This document shows, in pieces, positions 26,001 through 41,000 of a stretch of DNA of 64,000 nucleotides (positions are counted from its first letter, which is position 1; every line of letters begins with the position of its first letter). A program made the translations under genes and the position numbers. Below the pieces are notes generated by a model. The model ran no database searches, was not told the origin of the DNA, and saw only the letters and a program-made list of their open reading frames with translations. Source of the stretch: Micrasema longulum (lineage: Eukaryota > Arthropoda > Insecta > Trichoptera > Brachycentridae); assembly GCA_022494885.1 (NCBI GenBank), contig JAGVSM010001701.1:1-64000 (forward strand), written 5' to 3'.

Positions 26001-29000
26001 TAATTTCTCGGACTAGCAGTCCCTCCACAAATCCCTACCCCTCTCCTACCCAGCCGCTTCCCTTGTCCGCGTCTGGTGCGTATCGCTTCGTTGGTCAAAC
26101 ACGTTTTTATCGCAATTTTTTTTTGTCAGGGAGGGGTAGGGGTTTGCGGAAGGGATGCTAGTCCGAGAAATTAATTTTTTTCATTTTGAGATCATTAATT
26201 TTTTAATTTTTTTTTTTAAAATTACTTTTTGGAAAAAAATTATTTATTTTTTAAAGCTTACCATGAGGAATGTTCCTCTAAAATTTCACAGTCTGGCCCT
26301 GAAAAACCGTGTTTATAAGAACCTGCTGACGAATTGTATGCTTGCAATTCAGAAGAACTTTCATTTTAAGGTTATTGTGTAAATACATTTAAAAAAAAAC
26401 ATTACATTAGGTTGATATTTGGAGTACAGATATTTTTATTTTATTGGTGGTCACGACACAAATACCTTTTTATAAACGTACATATATACACCTACACAAA
26501 TTTGGAATAATCAGTGATCAGTTTCATTATTTTTGCGACATCTTCGAGACTGGTATCTTTATTATAAAATTCAATCTATTTATACAAAATATATATAGGT
26601 ATCTTTATTATAAAATTCAATCTATTTACGCAAAAAATGCCATGACTCGACTGGCCAAAATTTGGCAAGATCGGGGCACCTCGAAGAAAACTAAAGTGTT
26701 CATAGTGCGTACGCTTGTGTTCCCAATATTCTTATATGGCGCAGAAACGTGGACAGTTAAAACACGTGAGCAGGAGAAAATAGATGCCTTCGAGATGTGG
26801 TGTTAGCGTCGAATGCTGAGAATACCATGGACAGCCAGAAGAACAAATGTCTCTATACTGGAGGAACTCAACGTAAAAGTTCGTCTATTGGCCATATGCT
26901 GCAGTTCTTCGGACACATAGCTAGACGTGACCCGGAAAATCTGGAGAAAATAATAATCACGGGCAGTGTGTCAGGACGAAGAGGCAGAGCTGCAGCTCGA
27001 TGGATCGACCAGGTGAAAACAACGCCACGAGCGACCCTATGTGGAGCTGTGGAAGGGCGCAGAGCTGTGAAGAGTGGAAACGGTTTATCAATGGAATGGC
27101 TGGTGAGAGTACCAATGATCACAACCCTCAGAACGACAGAGAAGAAGAATACAAAATCAGTAAGGATAAAGAAATTGAAATTGTATAACAGTGATCCGAA
27201 TTCGATTTCTAAAAAAAATGCACGATGAAGTCAATGTTTACTAGAAATAAGCTCATCAACAAAGATTGCTTGCTAGTAACCTAAGATAATAGCAAGACAT
27301 GATCTACTTCGTAAATTTATAATTTTCAGTAAAAGATTATATGGTGAGCGTACCTTGTTACGGGTGAAACTTGCAACCTCTTGATGTGTAGATTCCTTTG
27401 GAGGATTCTCTCTAGCTTGATGACTCCCTCCTTATCGTAGGCATTCAGGTCCATTCTGTAGAGCATGCACTCATATTGATCGGGAGAGTTTTCTACTTGG
27501 GACCAGTACAGCATTCTAGCTACCCAGTCAACGGCTAGACTAAGTGCAGTACCATTGATGGAGAGAACCTGAAATTATATTAAACATATTTATTCTACAA
27601 TGTACGACAGTGGATAGAACGTTTAGCAACCATGTATGTAATCTTGACTTCGATTCCCAAAATATTTATTCAAAGCTGCAATATTTCATACTTCTTGAAC
27701 TGGCACCAGTAATTACTGTACTAATGTAGTGCCCTATGCACCTTCAAGTGCAGGTAGGGTAAAGAAGTGTTCATTTAAAACTATACCCGTTAGATTAAGT
27801 ACAATATTATTTGGCTGTGGCTCGAGATTTTAAAACCTAAATATTAAAAAATATTTTAACTTTTTGTTTTACTACCTGGGTCTCGATAATGATGGGAAGA
27901 TAAAGACATCATACCTTCAAAATTCTCTCGCTATTACGAAGATACACTACCGATCCCCCCACCATCAAGTTTTTATGTAAGTAGATCGGTTTGTACCGAC
28001 AGGTCTAGAACCCCTTGATACGTTAAAAATTTTATTCCACCAAGCAATTTTTCCGTTAATTATGATTTATTTAAATTTTTAATCGTTCTGAGGTTGGCAC
28101 TTTTATTTAAAAATGCCTATTATGAATATGAGAGAGAAATAAGTCAATTTTGAAGTCAAATTAAATTCTGACATAACTGTCAGTTTTGAAAAAGAGTGTC
28201 TAGATGCAAAAAATAATGTTGCTAGATTCTGCCCTATTAACATATAAGAGGCGTAAGAAAGTTGCCAGTATAAAAAAAATATTATTATATTTTTTCCATC
28301 TGTTTTACTATCTTTTTTAGTGTAGGTATCGAGACGTTAAAGAAACTGGCTTTGTAATCAATCAGTAGATAAATACAGACGATCGTTAAGCGTACCGTCT
28401 AGGTAATTGCCAAAAGTCATTTAAAAATCATGTTCAAGTGATCATTTTTTGCTTGAATTAGGATTGATTGGAGTTTAAAATCGCTTTGAAGTAGGCACTT
28501 TTTATCACAGAACCCTATGTAAAATATAAACGAGAACTATTTTAAATGTCAATGAAGTAAGGAACGCTGACTAATTTTTGCGGTCATTCATTGGTTTATT
28601 TTGATCATATGATGTCGAGACGACAAGTAGGTAGAACAAACCGAGGAAGATACAGAAGTTAAGTATACCGTCTCAATATGTATAGTTGAAGATAGCGTTC
28701 ATAATTGATGTCCTGAGATAGATATGTTCTAATCATCAAGAATTGCCACTGCCACTATAGTTGCATTGTCTACGTAGCATGTGATGTTAATGACCTTATC
28801 TCCCTTAGTCCTAGATTTACCACTTCCTCTAATTTTTTTTATTTGTGTAAGAAAAGTTTTTTGGCTTATATATTTTTGTGATATATTTAGTTATAAAGAT
28901 GTTAAACTTGCTTTGATTTTTTGTTGTTCTGAATATGTGCTTATTAAAAAAATATTGATGAATAATGTTTTTTGTGAAATTGTTTTATGCAATTGCAGTA

Positions 29001-32000
29001 AAGAATAACAGAAAAAATATATAGACATATTGGCAGATCACCAACGAAATTAATAACTCAATTTTGAGTTACAAACCAAAAATAAAATTCCACAGATTAA
29101 ATAATAATTATTATGATATATAAAAATACATTAACAGACCTTCGTATGACCAGTTTCATCCATTCTCGAGACATATATCTCCTGCTCCTGGTTCATCCAG
29201 AAAATGAGTTCCTCCTTCAGGGAAACTGCGAAGTCTTCTGTTTTCCCGGGACTCCGGGAAACAGTATAAGTATAGCCATCCCCGAGATCCAAGTCCACTA
29301 CCTTGATGGAGTCGAAGAATGATATCGCCAGTTTTGGGATCGGTGATTCCACGTCTGTGGATGCTGACACGATGTGGCTTTTGAGACCCAGGCCAGCATC
29401 GTTTACAGCTTGGACCTGTGGAAAGCCAGAATAGTAAGATTACAATGATCATATTTATATTTTTGGAATGAGTCATTGAATTTCATTTGGCACCCAAGAA
29501 AAACAACTTTTAACCATACAAATACTGGTTTACCTAGTGAGGCACGTCATTAAAAAAATAATAATTTAAAAGTTCGAGTACCTATTTAATAAATGATGGA
29601 GTTCAGTGGTTTTTTATTTTTCTTTTATTTGTTAATAGACTATTAAACTAAGCAATTTTTTTAAATTATCGTATCGTATTAACAGCGCATAATTTTTTTA
29701 AAGTTTTGTATTTCTGAAATTTCTCTTCTTGGTCTTGCTTCTTCTAGGTCAGTTCTGCCAATTGGTCCAATGACGTACGATAAACCGGAAATCTTTCGCA
29801 ACACTCTTATCATTGCTTGATTCATGTGAACTAGTGACGTCGTTCAAAGTACGAGTAGTTAGTTTTTATTATTTTTTTCATACATTTTCAAGAAACTTTG
29901 CCGTACAATTGAATGCTCCAGTTTTTACGGCACGTAAGAAAACGTTTACTCTCTATAAAGATATCCAAGAGAGCATACCAAGCTCTCCTTGGTTCCACAC
30001 AAAAAAAATTGTCTAAGAGATTAATCTCAAACATTAGTAGACTACGAATCGGCCACTATTGCACTAATAGCCACCTTTTCAAAATTAATATTGTAGGAAG
30101 TCCATGGTGTGAATGTGGTTTGGACCATGAGACTCCAGACTATATATTCTTTGGCTGTCCAATAAGGGACAAACATAATATGTACTCCTCCTTAAAAAAA
30201 TATCCTTACCCTATTAACATAGCATCACTCCTCTCCATCCTTGATCCTGAAATTATCCACCATATAGGAAGCTTCCTCTCAAAAAATATCATAAATTTTT
30301 AGTTTTTTTTAAAAAATGTTATTTTTATTCCTTTAAATAAATTTTACTCTTGGCAGAAATCATCCTTCTTAGGATGGATTGCCTTAATATAAATAAATAA
30401 AAAAAAACGTTTTTTATATCCAATGAGGAACTTCAGCCCTACAGGAAATTGGATACAAAAAATGTTTTCTTGCGCGGGGTAAAAATTAGAGCGTTTAATT
30501 GTGATGCAAAATTTCTTGAAAATGTACAGAAAAAAAAAAATATATATTTTGATAAATATGCTCTACTTTGAATGACGTCACTGGTTCATGTGAATCAACC
30601 TATGATCTGAGAGCTATGGAAGATTTCCGGTCTGCTGCTCGCTTCTGGACCAATGGGAAGAACTGAATGAGAATAAGCGGAAATGAACCTCTGACGTTTC
30701 ACGCCGAGTTATTTCAGAAATACAAAACTTTAAAAAATCGTAGCGCTGATAATACAATATATAAAAATTATTTAAAAAAAAAAAAAATAGTTACATAATC
30801 TATTAACGAATAAAAAAACCACTGAACTTCCTCATTTCTCGAAGGGGTGAACTTCCACATTAAATAAATACATCTTCTACTAATAACATATTTGTTTAAT
30901 ATGAATTTCTAAACATTTATAAAAAGGAATACAGTATTGTAGGATTATTACGCGTTGACGCGGGGAGCTCCTACACCAGTTGGAAATGACAAAAGAAAAC
31001 TATGTTGATGCTTTGATGTTGAACTGATCTGAATTACTTCATGTCTGCGCTGAACTACGCGTGTACTATTGATGGACCTAAGGGTGCTACTGATTTTATA
31101 GTAGTTATTCATAGTGTTCTCTATACTGCCTGTATACTAGTTGTTGAATAAAGTGTGGAAATTAATGCCCAAAATGTATTTAAATTTGTAGAAGTTACAG
31201 TTCTTTTTTACCTTTCCCTTACTGTCCTAAAAACACCCGCGCGTTACGGTGCTGTGTAGTCACTACACATTAAAAAAATAAGAGATTTAAAAAGGGAAAA
31301 ATTGAATATTTATAGGGAATGGCTTTAATTAACCATAATTTAATTCAAAGATGATAATATTTCAAATCTGCTGAAAACATGAAAAAACCATTGGGTATCG
31401 CTAACGACTCGGGCGAAACGCGCACCCGCGACAACTTTCCGAGAGCTACTAAGTAGCTAGTACTGGACTACGTGACTGGACATGTAGTGGATGTGTAACG
31501 CCAGGTGTTATCGGTATACTGTGAGTATACTTTTGATGACATTTGTAATTTATATTTAAATTTATTTCAACACAGAGGGAAAACATTTTTGAGAAGGGAA
31601 TATGGACGTCTAGGCATTTACGGGGCTTATGATCTGTCATTGTCTGGTTTAAGCGGCCACTTTACACACTGTGTAACCTTTACCATTCTGCCCATGTTTG
31701 AACATCCACATTTCCTCAACTCTTCCATCTGTTGACTTTTGTGAAGTAAAAGATCTGAAACCTTTATCACGTGGGTGAGATTCATCCGGCTGAACCAAAT
31801 CACCTACTAGGCAACGCCTGAAAACAATTTTCCAATTTGTTTTACTCCTTCTTTTACCAGGTAGTAATTCAATAATGTTCGAGTATGCAGACAGCCGGTC
31901 TGCAAGCATTTGGACATACTCAAACGTTGTTTGTAATTTACCCCCATTTCGGATAAAATACTTTTTTTGTGCCTAATAAGTACTTATTATTTAATAACAA

Positions 32001-35000
32001 ATTATTTCAGTCGATACGTAAATGTGAAATGGAGGAATACTGAAAATCCAAACCCAATATTTATTATATTTATAAATATATTATAGTTATTAGACGCAAT
32101 GTGTAGTAGCTACGCATCACCGGGGAAGGGGGGTTAAGTTACAATATGTTAAAGAAAGATGCCTGCTAGTGGAATTTGGAGTTATGCCTAGGTACCTGAC
32201 AGTAGTAGGTGACGTTGGGTAGTATGCCCCTGGCCAGGTAGCGGTATTGTTGCGGGGGCACCATGACAGGTGAGACTCCGCCTCCTCCGCTATGCCAGCA
32301 GTACAGCTGGAAGCCGCGCACCACACCGTTAGCGTGGAGGGGAAGGTCCCAGCGAAGCTCCATACTTATTTCTGTATCGTTTCTAAATTGACAAATGATT
32401 CAAGTTTATTAAATCATCAATTAATTCTATGTAATAATATGGATAATTATTTTGTACCATTTTTACAACAATTGTAATTGATTAATTAGTATGTAGTTAA
32501 AACTATTATAATCTATTGATGAGCATGTATGGCTAGTGGAATCTACATACAGGCTGTTAAAAAGATTCCAGTACAACACCGAAAAAAAATTTTTTTTTTG
32601 TCGATTTCAGTTAAATTTTTCAAAAACAAACCATTACGCCGTTTTGCAGAGAGGATAGAATTCCTTATCATTCAGATCCAATTCCTCTATATTAATATAT
32701 TTTCTCATGCACAATTATTCCAACTTTTGACATGTCCTTCTAGTATTTGTTGAATTTGGTTATGCCATATTTTTCTTGGTCTTCCTCGTTTTCTGCATCT
32801 GTCCCATTCGCTTCGTAAATCCTTTTAGCCATTCTTTCGCCGTCTATTCGCGCCACGTGTCCAAACCAACGCAGCACTCCTTTTAGATTTTATCGATAAT
32901 GCTTCTCAGCCTCACATAACGCACGAATCTCTTCACCAGGAAATATAAAAACTTGGGGTTGGATTGTTTTAGAAAAATGGTGAAAGCTATAAACCCACAT
33001 GGATGTTTCTAACATATTTTTTTCATAGATTTATTAATTGTGGGTTAGAAAAAATTTATCTAAAAAATATTGTGTTGATTTTTTGGGTTTGGTGTCTTCA
33101 TCAAATTAAAGATTCACTTCTGATGAAGTATCATTCATCATTCATAGGTTTCTGCATAACACTGTCCAATTAAAATGCAGCTCCACCAAGAAATAATAGC
33201 GGGGAAACACAACGTATACAATAAACCTACCTGACTATCTGTGTGTGGTGCAGGATGAAGAGCCTGGGCCGGGTGGGGGGCGTGGGGGGCGCCTGGGGGG
33301 AGCGCAAGAGGGCGCGCGTGCTGACCGCAGCCCCCCAGTAAGTGTATGCGCGCACACACATCTCCACAGGGCTGTAAGGCGCCACCTCCCCGCCGCTATA
33401 GCTCACAAGCGCCTGCGTCGTGGTGAGCTGTAGAAAAGAAACCGTCCTAAAGATACCACCATTTACAGTTTATTTTATTTTATTAATTGGAGATACAACA
33501 AGGAAATTGAATGCTACAGAAAATGAGGAACTTCAGCCCTACGGGAAATTGGATACAAAAATGTTTTCTTGCGCTCGGTAAAAATCAGAGCATAAAATCG
33601 TACCGCAAAGTTTCTTAGAAATGTACGAAAAAAATAATAAAAACTATTTTAACAAAAACGCACTACTTTGATTGACGTCACTGGTTCATATGAACCAACC
33701 AATGATGTGACAGCTGTGAAGGATATCCGGTTAGCTTACTGTAAACGGACCAATGGAAGAACTAACAGTGAACAACCTTTGACGTCACACGCGGAGTTAT
33801 TTTAGAAATACAAAACTTTAAAAAATCATAGCGCTGATAATACGATACGTAAAAAAAATACATTTTTTTTTGGCTTAGTTTAATAGTATTTTAACAAATA
33901 ACAAAATTAAGAAAAGATACTGAACTTCCTCATTGGATGTAAAAAATGTTTTCTGGTTCCGATAAAAATTAGAGCATTTAATTGCACTGCGAAGTTTCTC
34001 AAAAAACCATAATGTTTAAAGGATTTTGTAGCTTTTCATAGGTAAATATTTGTTCATTAGTGATTAACAAAGCTTAAAATAAATCATATTTAAATGAAAA
34101 TATTATTTTTTATAAACAGTGCATGAAAAAAGTTTGTTTTTAAATGTTTACAAACAACATTAGTTTTTTTATGTATCCCAATCCGATTTTTTCCTCAAAT
34201 TCTTTATAATTTAGAATCATTTATTTATTTATACCGGATTTCAGGGAATGCAAAATTTATATAACATTAAATTTATTACATTTTTAAAAACATATTCCTT
34301 CAGTGCTCCCCTGTCTGTAAGAATAGCTTCGCTATTGTGCCACCAGGCGTAGTTTGACATTTAAAATAAATAATACTTATATTATTTGTTCACTCATAAA
34401 CAAATACTTCCCAATGAAAAGTTACACCATCTTTCTTGCAATGTTTATCAGAGCAGTTTTTACACGCTTTCACGACACAGGCATTTTAGTTTAGATTCTA
34501 AATAAATGTCAAGCTCACGTCACACCCAGCTGGCAGTCAAACAACGACTAAATACGCCTTGGGCATCAGTTAAGTGTTGTCATTTTTCTATGTGTATAAA
34601 TAGGTCGATAATTCGTCCCAAGTTGACATAAGACTTTAGTCACACAGAGTTGGGACTTGTGTCTAAGACGACAGACTTTAACATTCTCCATATATTTTGG
34701 AATAAATAATTGAAATTTGGAAAGGAATGAAATCGTCGACGATTGCAACTTACTTCATTACGTATTTTATGATCATATTCAATCTTGATTTCATAAAAGA
34801 CTTCTCCGTAGTTTACTTGGGAAACAGGAGTCCATGTAATGTTGAAGGCGTCCCATTCCCCAGATATTTCTATGGATGTTGCATCCACAGTTTCCGGAAT
34901 TACATTAAGTACATCATGATCAACTAAAAACACAAATAAATTTAAGATTGTCAATCTAGATTATATATGCAGAATAATTAATAATTCATTCTGAAACTGT

Positions 35001-38000
35001 CATGCAACCAATGCTACCATGAAATGAACATAATATTCAGTGTATTCAATTGAATGTAATTATGAAGAAAGCAGCCAGCCAGTCCACAATTTTGAAAAAA
35101 TGCGATATTGGTGTTATTGGGTTCAGGAAGGTCAATTCTATGTTCTGCTAAAAACAGCCAGGCCGCTTTCATACAAAAAAACTAACAATCACCTTTTGAA
35201 AAAGTCATGATTTCAAAATATCACCTAAAACATTCAGAGGTTGTATGAGGTATTAGACTTGGCTCACTTACTTTAAAATTTGAATTAATATCTGATGTAT
35301 CTCTAATTAGAAGACGATATTCACAATATTTTGTTATTTCAATACATACCACGGAAAACTCAGGTATCAAATGACAATAAATTCACTATTTTTATAACAT
35401 ATTATATAAGAACTAAAGATGACGAGGATAAGTATTTTTAGTGTAACAATAAAAGTAATATAAAAGATGAGCTTCTTTATGATTTTATTTCTTACGCATC
35501 TTGAAATTTTAACCGATGTTAAAAAAATTAGGAGATAAAATCTGTCAAATTTTTAACAACTAATAAGTTTGATTATTAAGTCGTATAAACAAATGCATTA
35601 AATACATAATTTAAGAATATAAACACTAATAATAGTGCTTATGTGTCTCCGAACCATGTTCCATCAATATACGCATAAACACGAGTGAGTACCTATAAAA
35701 TTGATGCTAGCGCTTTGTTCATAAATCTGTTGGAAATCTTTTATATTAATGTTAATTAATGTGATTTCTCAGTGTAGATATAAAAACTCATTTTATTATT
35801 GAGGTTTAAGTATTTGGGAGGTTAACTAAAAGATACATTATATGAATAAATACCCTTATATAACTTTATATTTTAAAAATCCCATCGGTGATATTTCGCG
35901 TTTGAAAATATGCGACTGCGTACGGGTGACAGACATACCCCTAGCTTAGCGGTGAAAGAGTTTAATATTTTTTTAAAAATACTAATGGAAGATAAAAAGT
36001 TAATTATGGCTTGTTACCTACATCAAATCTGATTGAATTATAAACAGCACAAAACCTTTTTTTTATTGTAATCTTATTGGAAACCAATTCCGGAACTCGT
36101 AATGAATGTTGTAGAATATAGGATATAAAATATGTTTATATTCAAAATAGTTTATTCTAAAAAATTTCAAACTAAGCTTAATAATGTACTAGTATCCTTG
36201 GCTCACCTGGGTTCATTTGCAAGTCAGGATCAATGACAGTTATAGTATTCACATAAGATGTAGTGACTGCATTAAGATTGGCTCTATTAAGTCCGGCTAG
36301 ATCAGAAATTACAGCGTACGAGTTGTCTTGCAACCATATTAAACGATCGCTGAAGTAACACAGGGGCCCGGTGATGGTCGTGCCAGAAAGAGACGTCACC
36401 AGAGCTCCAGAAACCTAAAAATATATACAGAAATCTTAAATACGGGTTTATATTATTAAATTGTAATATTTTGTATGAATAAACTATGACAGATACCTTT
36501 CTGGATAATAAATCCACGTAGCTTGCAAGAAAAAAAGGCTAAAGTAATTAAAAACATTAATTTTTGAAAATCTTTTCCACTGATTGTTGTATTTATCATT
36601 GTGATACCCACTGAAAAATATACCATTGATCGTGAGTGTCATCTCATGGTGACACGCGATTGAAACTCTTATTGTGCACATATTTCATACAAAATATTAA
36701 GGTTTTGCTTTGACATTAAGGCACAGTTTTTTTTTTTAATATTTGAATAATTTTGTCCACAATTGTTAATTTTCATTGGAAATTCAACTAATAACTACAC
36801 CCCTGTCACCTCCAGTGACAGTATAGTATGGGAATTTATTAAATACCGCTCTAATTGCAACTAATCTTCCACCACACTGTTCAAGTACTTAAATAAGTAG
36901 GACCTAGAAACTTTATCTTATATGTCAAATTATACTATTTGTTTATATTATTTTTATCTCTAGAATAGTAGGTATACTTATGTCAAATAAGTTTCCATTA
37001 TATATTTTTGTTGTTTCCATTATGTATTATCAAGGTGTTCGGTTTTTTTCTTAATAATGCATATTATTATTACAATTTTAGTTAATTTAATTTTAAGATC
37101 TATTATGTTCTATGTATTTTAAAGTTGTTTAAAGTTTATCTGATTTTTCTGCCTTGTTTTCTGTAACATTGTTTTGCTCCCATTTAACATTTGTAAATAT
37201 TGTATTTTTCTAGCTAATATTACCTCTCGGTAAAAGCCATAATAAATTAAATTAAATATTTTTTAAAAAGATTGTCAGTTGACAAGTAACTGTCTTGGTA
37301 AGGTGCACTTTTTTATGTGATTTTTTTATAAAACACAATCACATTTTAAATATGATGTAATTATTCATTAAAAGTACTTAATAATGAAAGTTTCTATAAA
37401 AACTTAATCGAATCGAATCAAAATTATCATTGAACTATGGTGTTTTGGTTTTATCATACAACAGGTGTAAAAATTATTATTAGTATTTTATTTTTTCATA
37501 AGTAACCATCATTTAAAATTTTAAAAACACTTTTAAATGTGTATGTAATTTTTCATTACATAGAATGATAGTAGTTTTGTTGAACGATAGCTAAATGTGA
37601 TATTTCCTTTTTTAAGCATATTGAGTTATATTATATCACTGGATTTTTTAGCATTTTATGTTTATATGTTATGGTTAAAAAATAATTCAACAAATGTTCA
37701 ACTACTGACACTAGATTTAGGCTAAACTAAACTAAATGAAATTAATTAAATTAAACTAAAATTATGATTTTGTAGAGCCCATCAAAGCTCTCCTTCAAAA
37801 TGCATAAAAAAAGACATGGCAAAAATGTTTTGCCATCTTTCAACAGAGTTATAAATTAATATAAAATTTGAAAAAATAAATATTGATACCTCTTTTCCCG
37901 GAGTTAGTTTGTCGGCAGTTAAAGCTTGGTATAAATCGGTTCCCTCATATCCGTGAACTATCCAGTATAATTTCTTCCCCTCCAAATCCACAGTGAGGCC

Positions 38001-41000
38001 CATAACTAGAATAAATAGGACAATAAGCTGACTTGTTTATATTGGTTGAGACCTTAGATAAATTCATACATCCACACAATGTTCAGAAACCAATGTTTTT
38101 GATGGGCGACTTATGTCAATCTATTGATGTTTTTTGTTTATCTCGTCTTGCCAAAAAAAAACGATTGTGTGACAAATGTAATTCTTAAATATTTTAAATT
38201 TATATGGGATAAAAGTTTTGTATTTTACTGACACATAGAAAGATATATCAAATAAAACCAAAACAGAAACAGCTTGGTGTAGAGATGTTACCTGTGCTTT
38301 AAATGTTTGGCGTCTGTAGGGTTAAAAAACAGGCTAGAAACGCTACAATTCTTAACACCATTGACAAAACATATTTATGATATAATATATAAATGCCAAC
38401 ATGGTATTAAAAAAGTTTAGGTTAGTGGCTCTCTTAGAGTAACAGCTATAACGCTTGCGAAATATTTAAAAAAAAAAGAATTTTCTTAAGCCTGTGTATT
38501 ATTGTATGCTTTAATTTACCATTGTTATTAGGCTTGCTGGCCTTTGGTAGTTCAAAAAATACATACAAGTGTCCCAAAAGAAAGTTTTTTTTTGGTATAG
38601 CGATATAAATAAAAGACGTCCATCAAAAAACTTTTATTCATTATTGAATTATGCACGCCTTCACTTTCACGGCATGCATTTAAATGAACAGCGAAATTGC
38701 TTAGGATGGCTCAGCACATATTATCTGTAATGGCGGCCATTTCGTGACAGATATTTTCATTTAACGGCACAAGAACCCAGTTTATTGACGTAAACTTTTG
38801 ATTTTAAATATCCCAACAATAGCCAGGAAGCCAATTTGTATCACCTATCCTGGAGATCAATTTGCTAGCGAAAATTTCACGTAACGTGTTGGAAGTGTGT
38901 GACTTTGCAGTTCAGTTACATAAAAATTGTCCAACTAATTGTTACGCAGTGAACCAAGGAAATATAAACTTTTAATGATTAAAGAATAGTGTACCTTGCT
39001 TTGTAAATAGTTGAGCCGGATAGTAGGTAAACTTGTGTTCCCCATTTAGTCTGGCACATTCTATGGCGTGCCCAGTATTCCAGTAGATAAATCCCTGTAG
39101 AGCATCTAACCTCAACTCCTTACCTACGGTGACTATCGGAACAGGCTCACGGGACCCACCACGTAGATTACCTCGAGTAATCTAAACAAACACATTGCAT
39201 GAAATATAAATATATTCAGCGGAAATTCGAAATACTGTAAGAGACAAAGTGAAAACGTAAACGAAAACACATAAAAGGGAGGGAAGAGAAAATAATAATA
39301 AAAAAACAAAGCATGTTTTATTTGTGTTAATATGTAATTAACTTCTAGATGTAGGTTCTGCAGTGCAAACTTTGAAACACCTATACACATCCTGTGCAAC
39401 TGTGATGCTTTATATTGCAAAAGAAGCCGCTTCCTCAGTGGACCGTAAGTTAAACCTGAGGATTTATATTACCTTTTCAAGATCAAATATAAAAAAAAGT
39501 CAATGTCGCATTATTCGCACATCTGTCGTTGTTTTTTGTAGGAATTAGCATACATAAATAATTATTTGATGTGAGGTGATATTTATTCCGTGTTTTTTTT
39601 CTTCTTAAAAGTAACATTTACTTTCTTGCGGTTTATCCAAATATTTCAATTTTGGTGGCCATCTTTAATGAGTTGTAAATAAAAACCTGATGACGAAAAG
39701 GACAGTGAAAAATATTAATTGTAAAATTAATGAACTTACGAGTTGTTGTTTAGGACTGGACCAGTAAAGTTTGCTCCCGACCCAGTCTACTGCCAAACTT
39801 CCAACGTTCTCCATATCCGGCAGCCAGCCCTTCTCGTTAGAAGTTGTATTGTACCACATCACATTAGACGAGTTCGATACCAAGTATAGCTGGTCTCTGT
39901 ACCAGGATATTTCAGTAATGAAGGTGCCGTGCATCTGAGAATTCTGAATTAATTTTTGGACGTTGTTTCCGGTCAAGTCGGATCGCATTACTCCTTCGCT
40001 CGTGGACCAAAGAATGGAACCGGGAATACCGCTGCGAGAATCTGGTAATGTTTTGGCTGCGAATTCTGATGACCACGGACCTGTAAAATATAAAGCACTT
40101 GAATACATGTAATTGGTAGCCTGGTAAGACAAAGGCTTGGGGTGGCGAGATTGAACAAAGGAAACCTATAGTCCTTAAAATATAGCTTGATTAAAATAAC
40201 AGCTGCCAAACTAATATGACTAGTGATGGAAAGTACTGATCACTGACAAAGTACCGATCAAATTGATTTTATCGGTTTTTTCATGCAAACATTAAACTTT
40301 GTTTCCAAAAATTGATATAAAAACGCAAAAACAAGCCTATTATAGTGTGTTTAAGATAATTATTCACCAAAAAATACTACTTTTATACTTTTTTCATGAT
40401 CAACATCAAATGGATTATTTTTTTATTAGATCAATTTACATTGATCAATTTGTCCCATCTCTAATATTTTTGCAAAATGATGTAACCTTGTAAGAACGTT
40501 GTTGATAATTAAGTTTATTATGGTTTTTTTTTTAGTTTTAAAGCTGTTTTTATATAATTATGTTGATTTATATGTTAGGCATTGTATTAATTTTTTTTAT
40601 TAACATGCCAGATACTAATGATTTTTCGTGTGTCAATATAAATCACTCCTTTGTTATTAGAAAGTTATGTCATCACTTTTTCTGACAACTGTCATACTAA
40701 TCAAGCTATATTTTAAGGACTATGGGTTACATACATAGGTTGCAGTGGCTTTGGGAGCTTATTTCTTTTAATATTATTTTACAATTTTTGTATTAATATT
40801 TTATGTTAAAGATAATCTTCCCTCAACGTCCCATGCCGAAGGAATTAATTTGACATAATTTTGAAATATGCCTTAAATCTCAGAGTAATAATGCTCTAGA
40901 GAAGCCCTTAAACTCTATTGCCTGGAACAAAAGCGTTCCAAATTTTTGGTTTGGTTTTAAGTTTAACAACAAACGTGTAAAGGACGGTTTCGGTTAGCGC

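Noticed and set aside
28000..28700. Possible tandem duplication (repeated GTTGGCACTTTT / GTAGGCACTTTT pattern)
   Set aside because: Only scattered similarity between the halves; I could not define unit borders.
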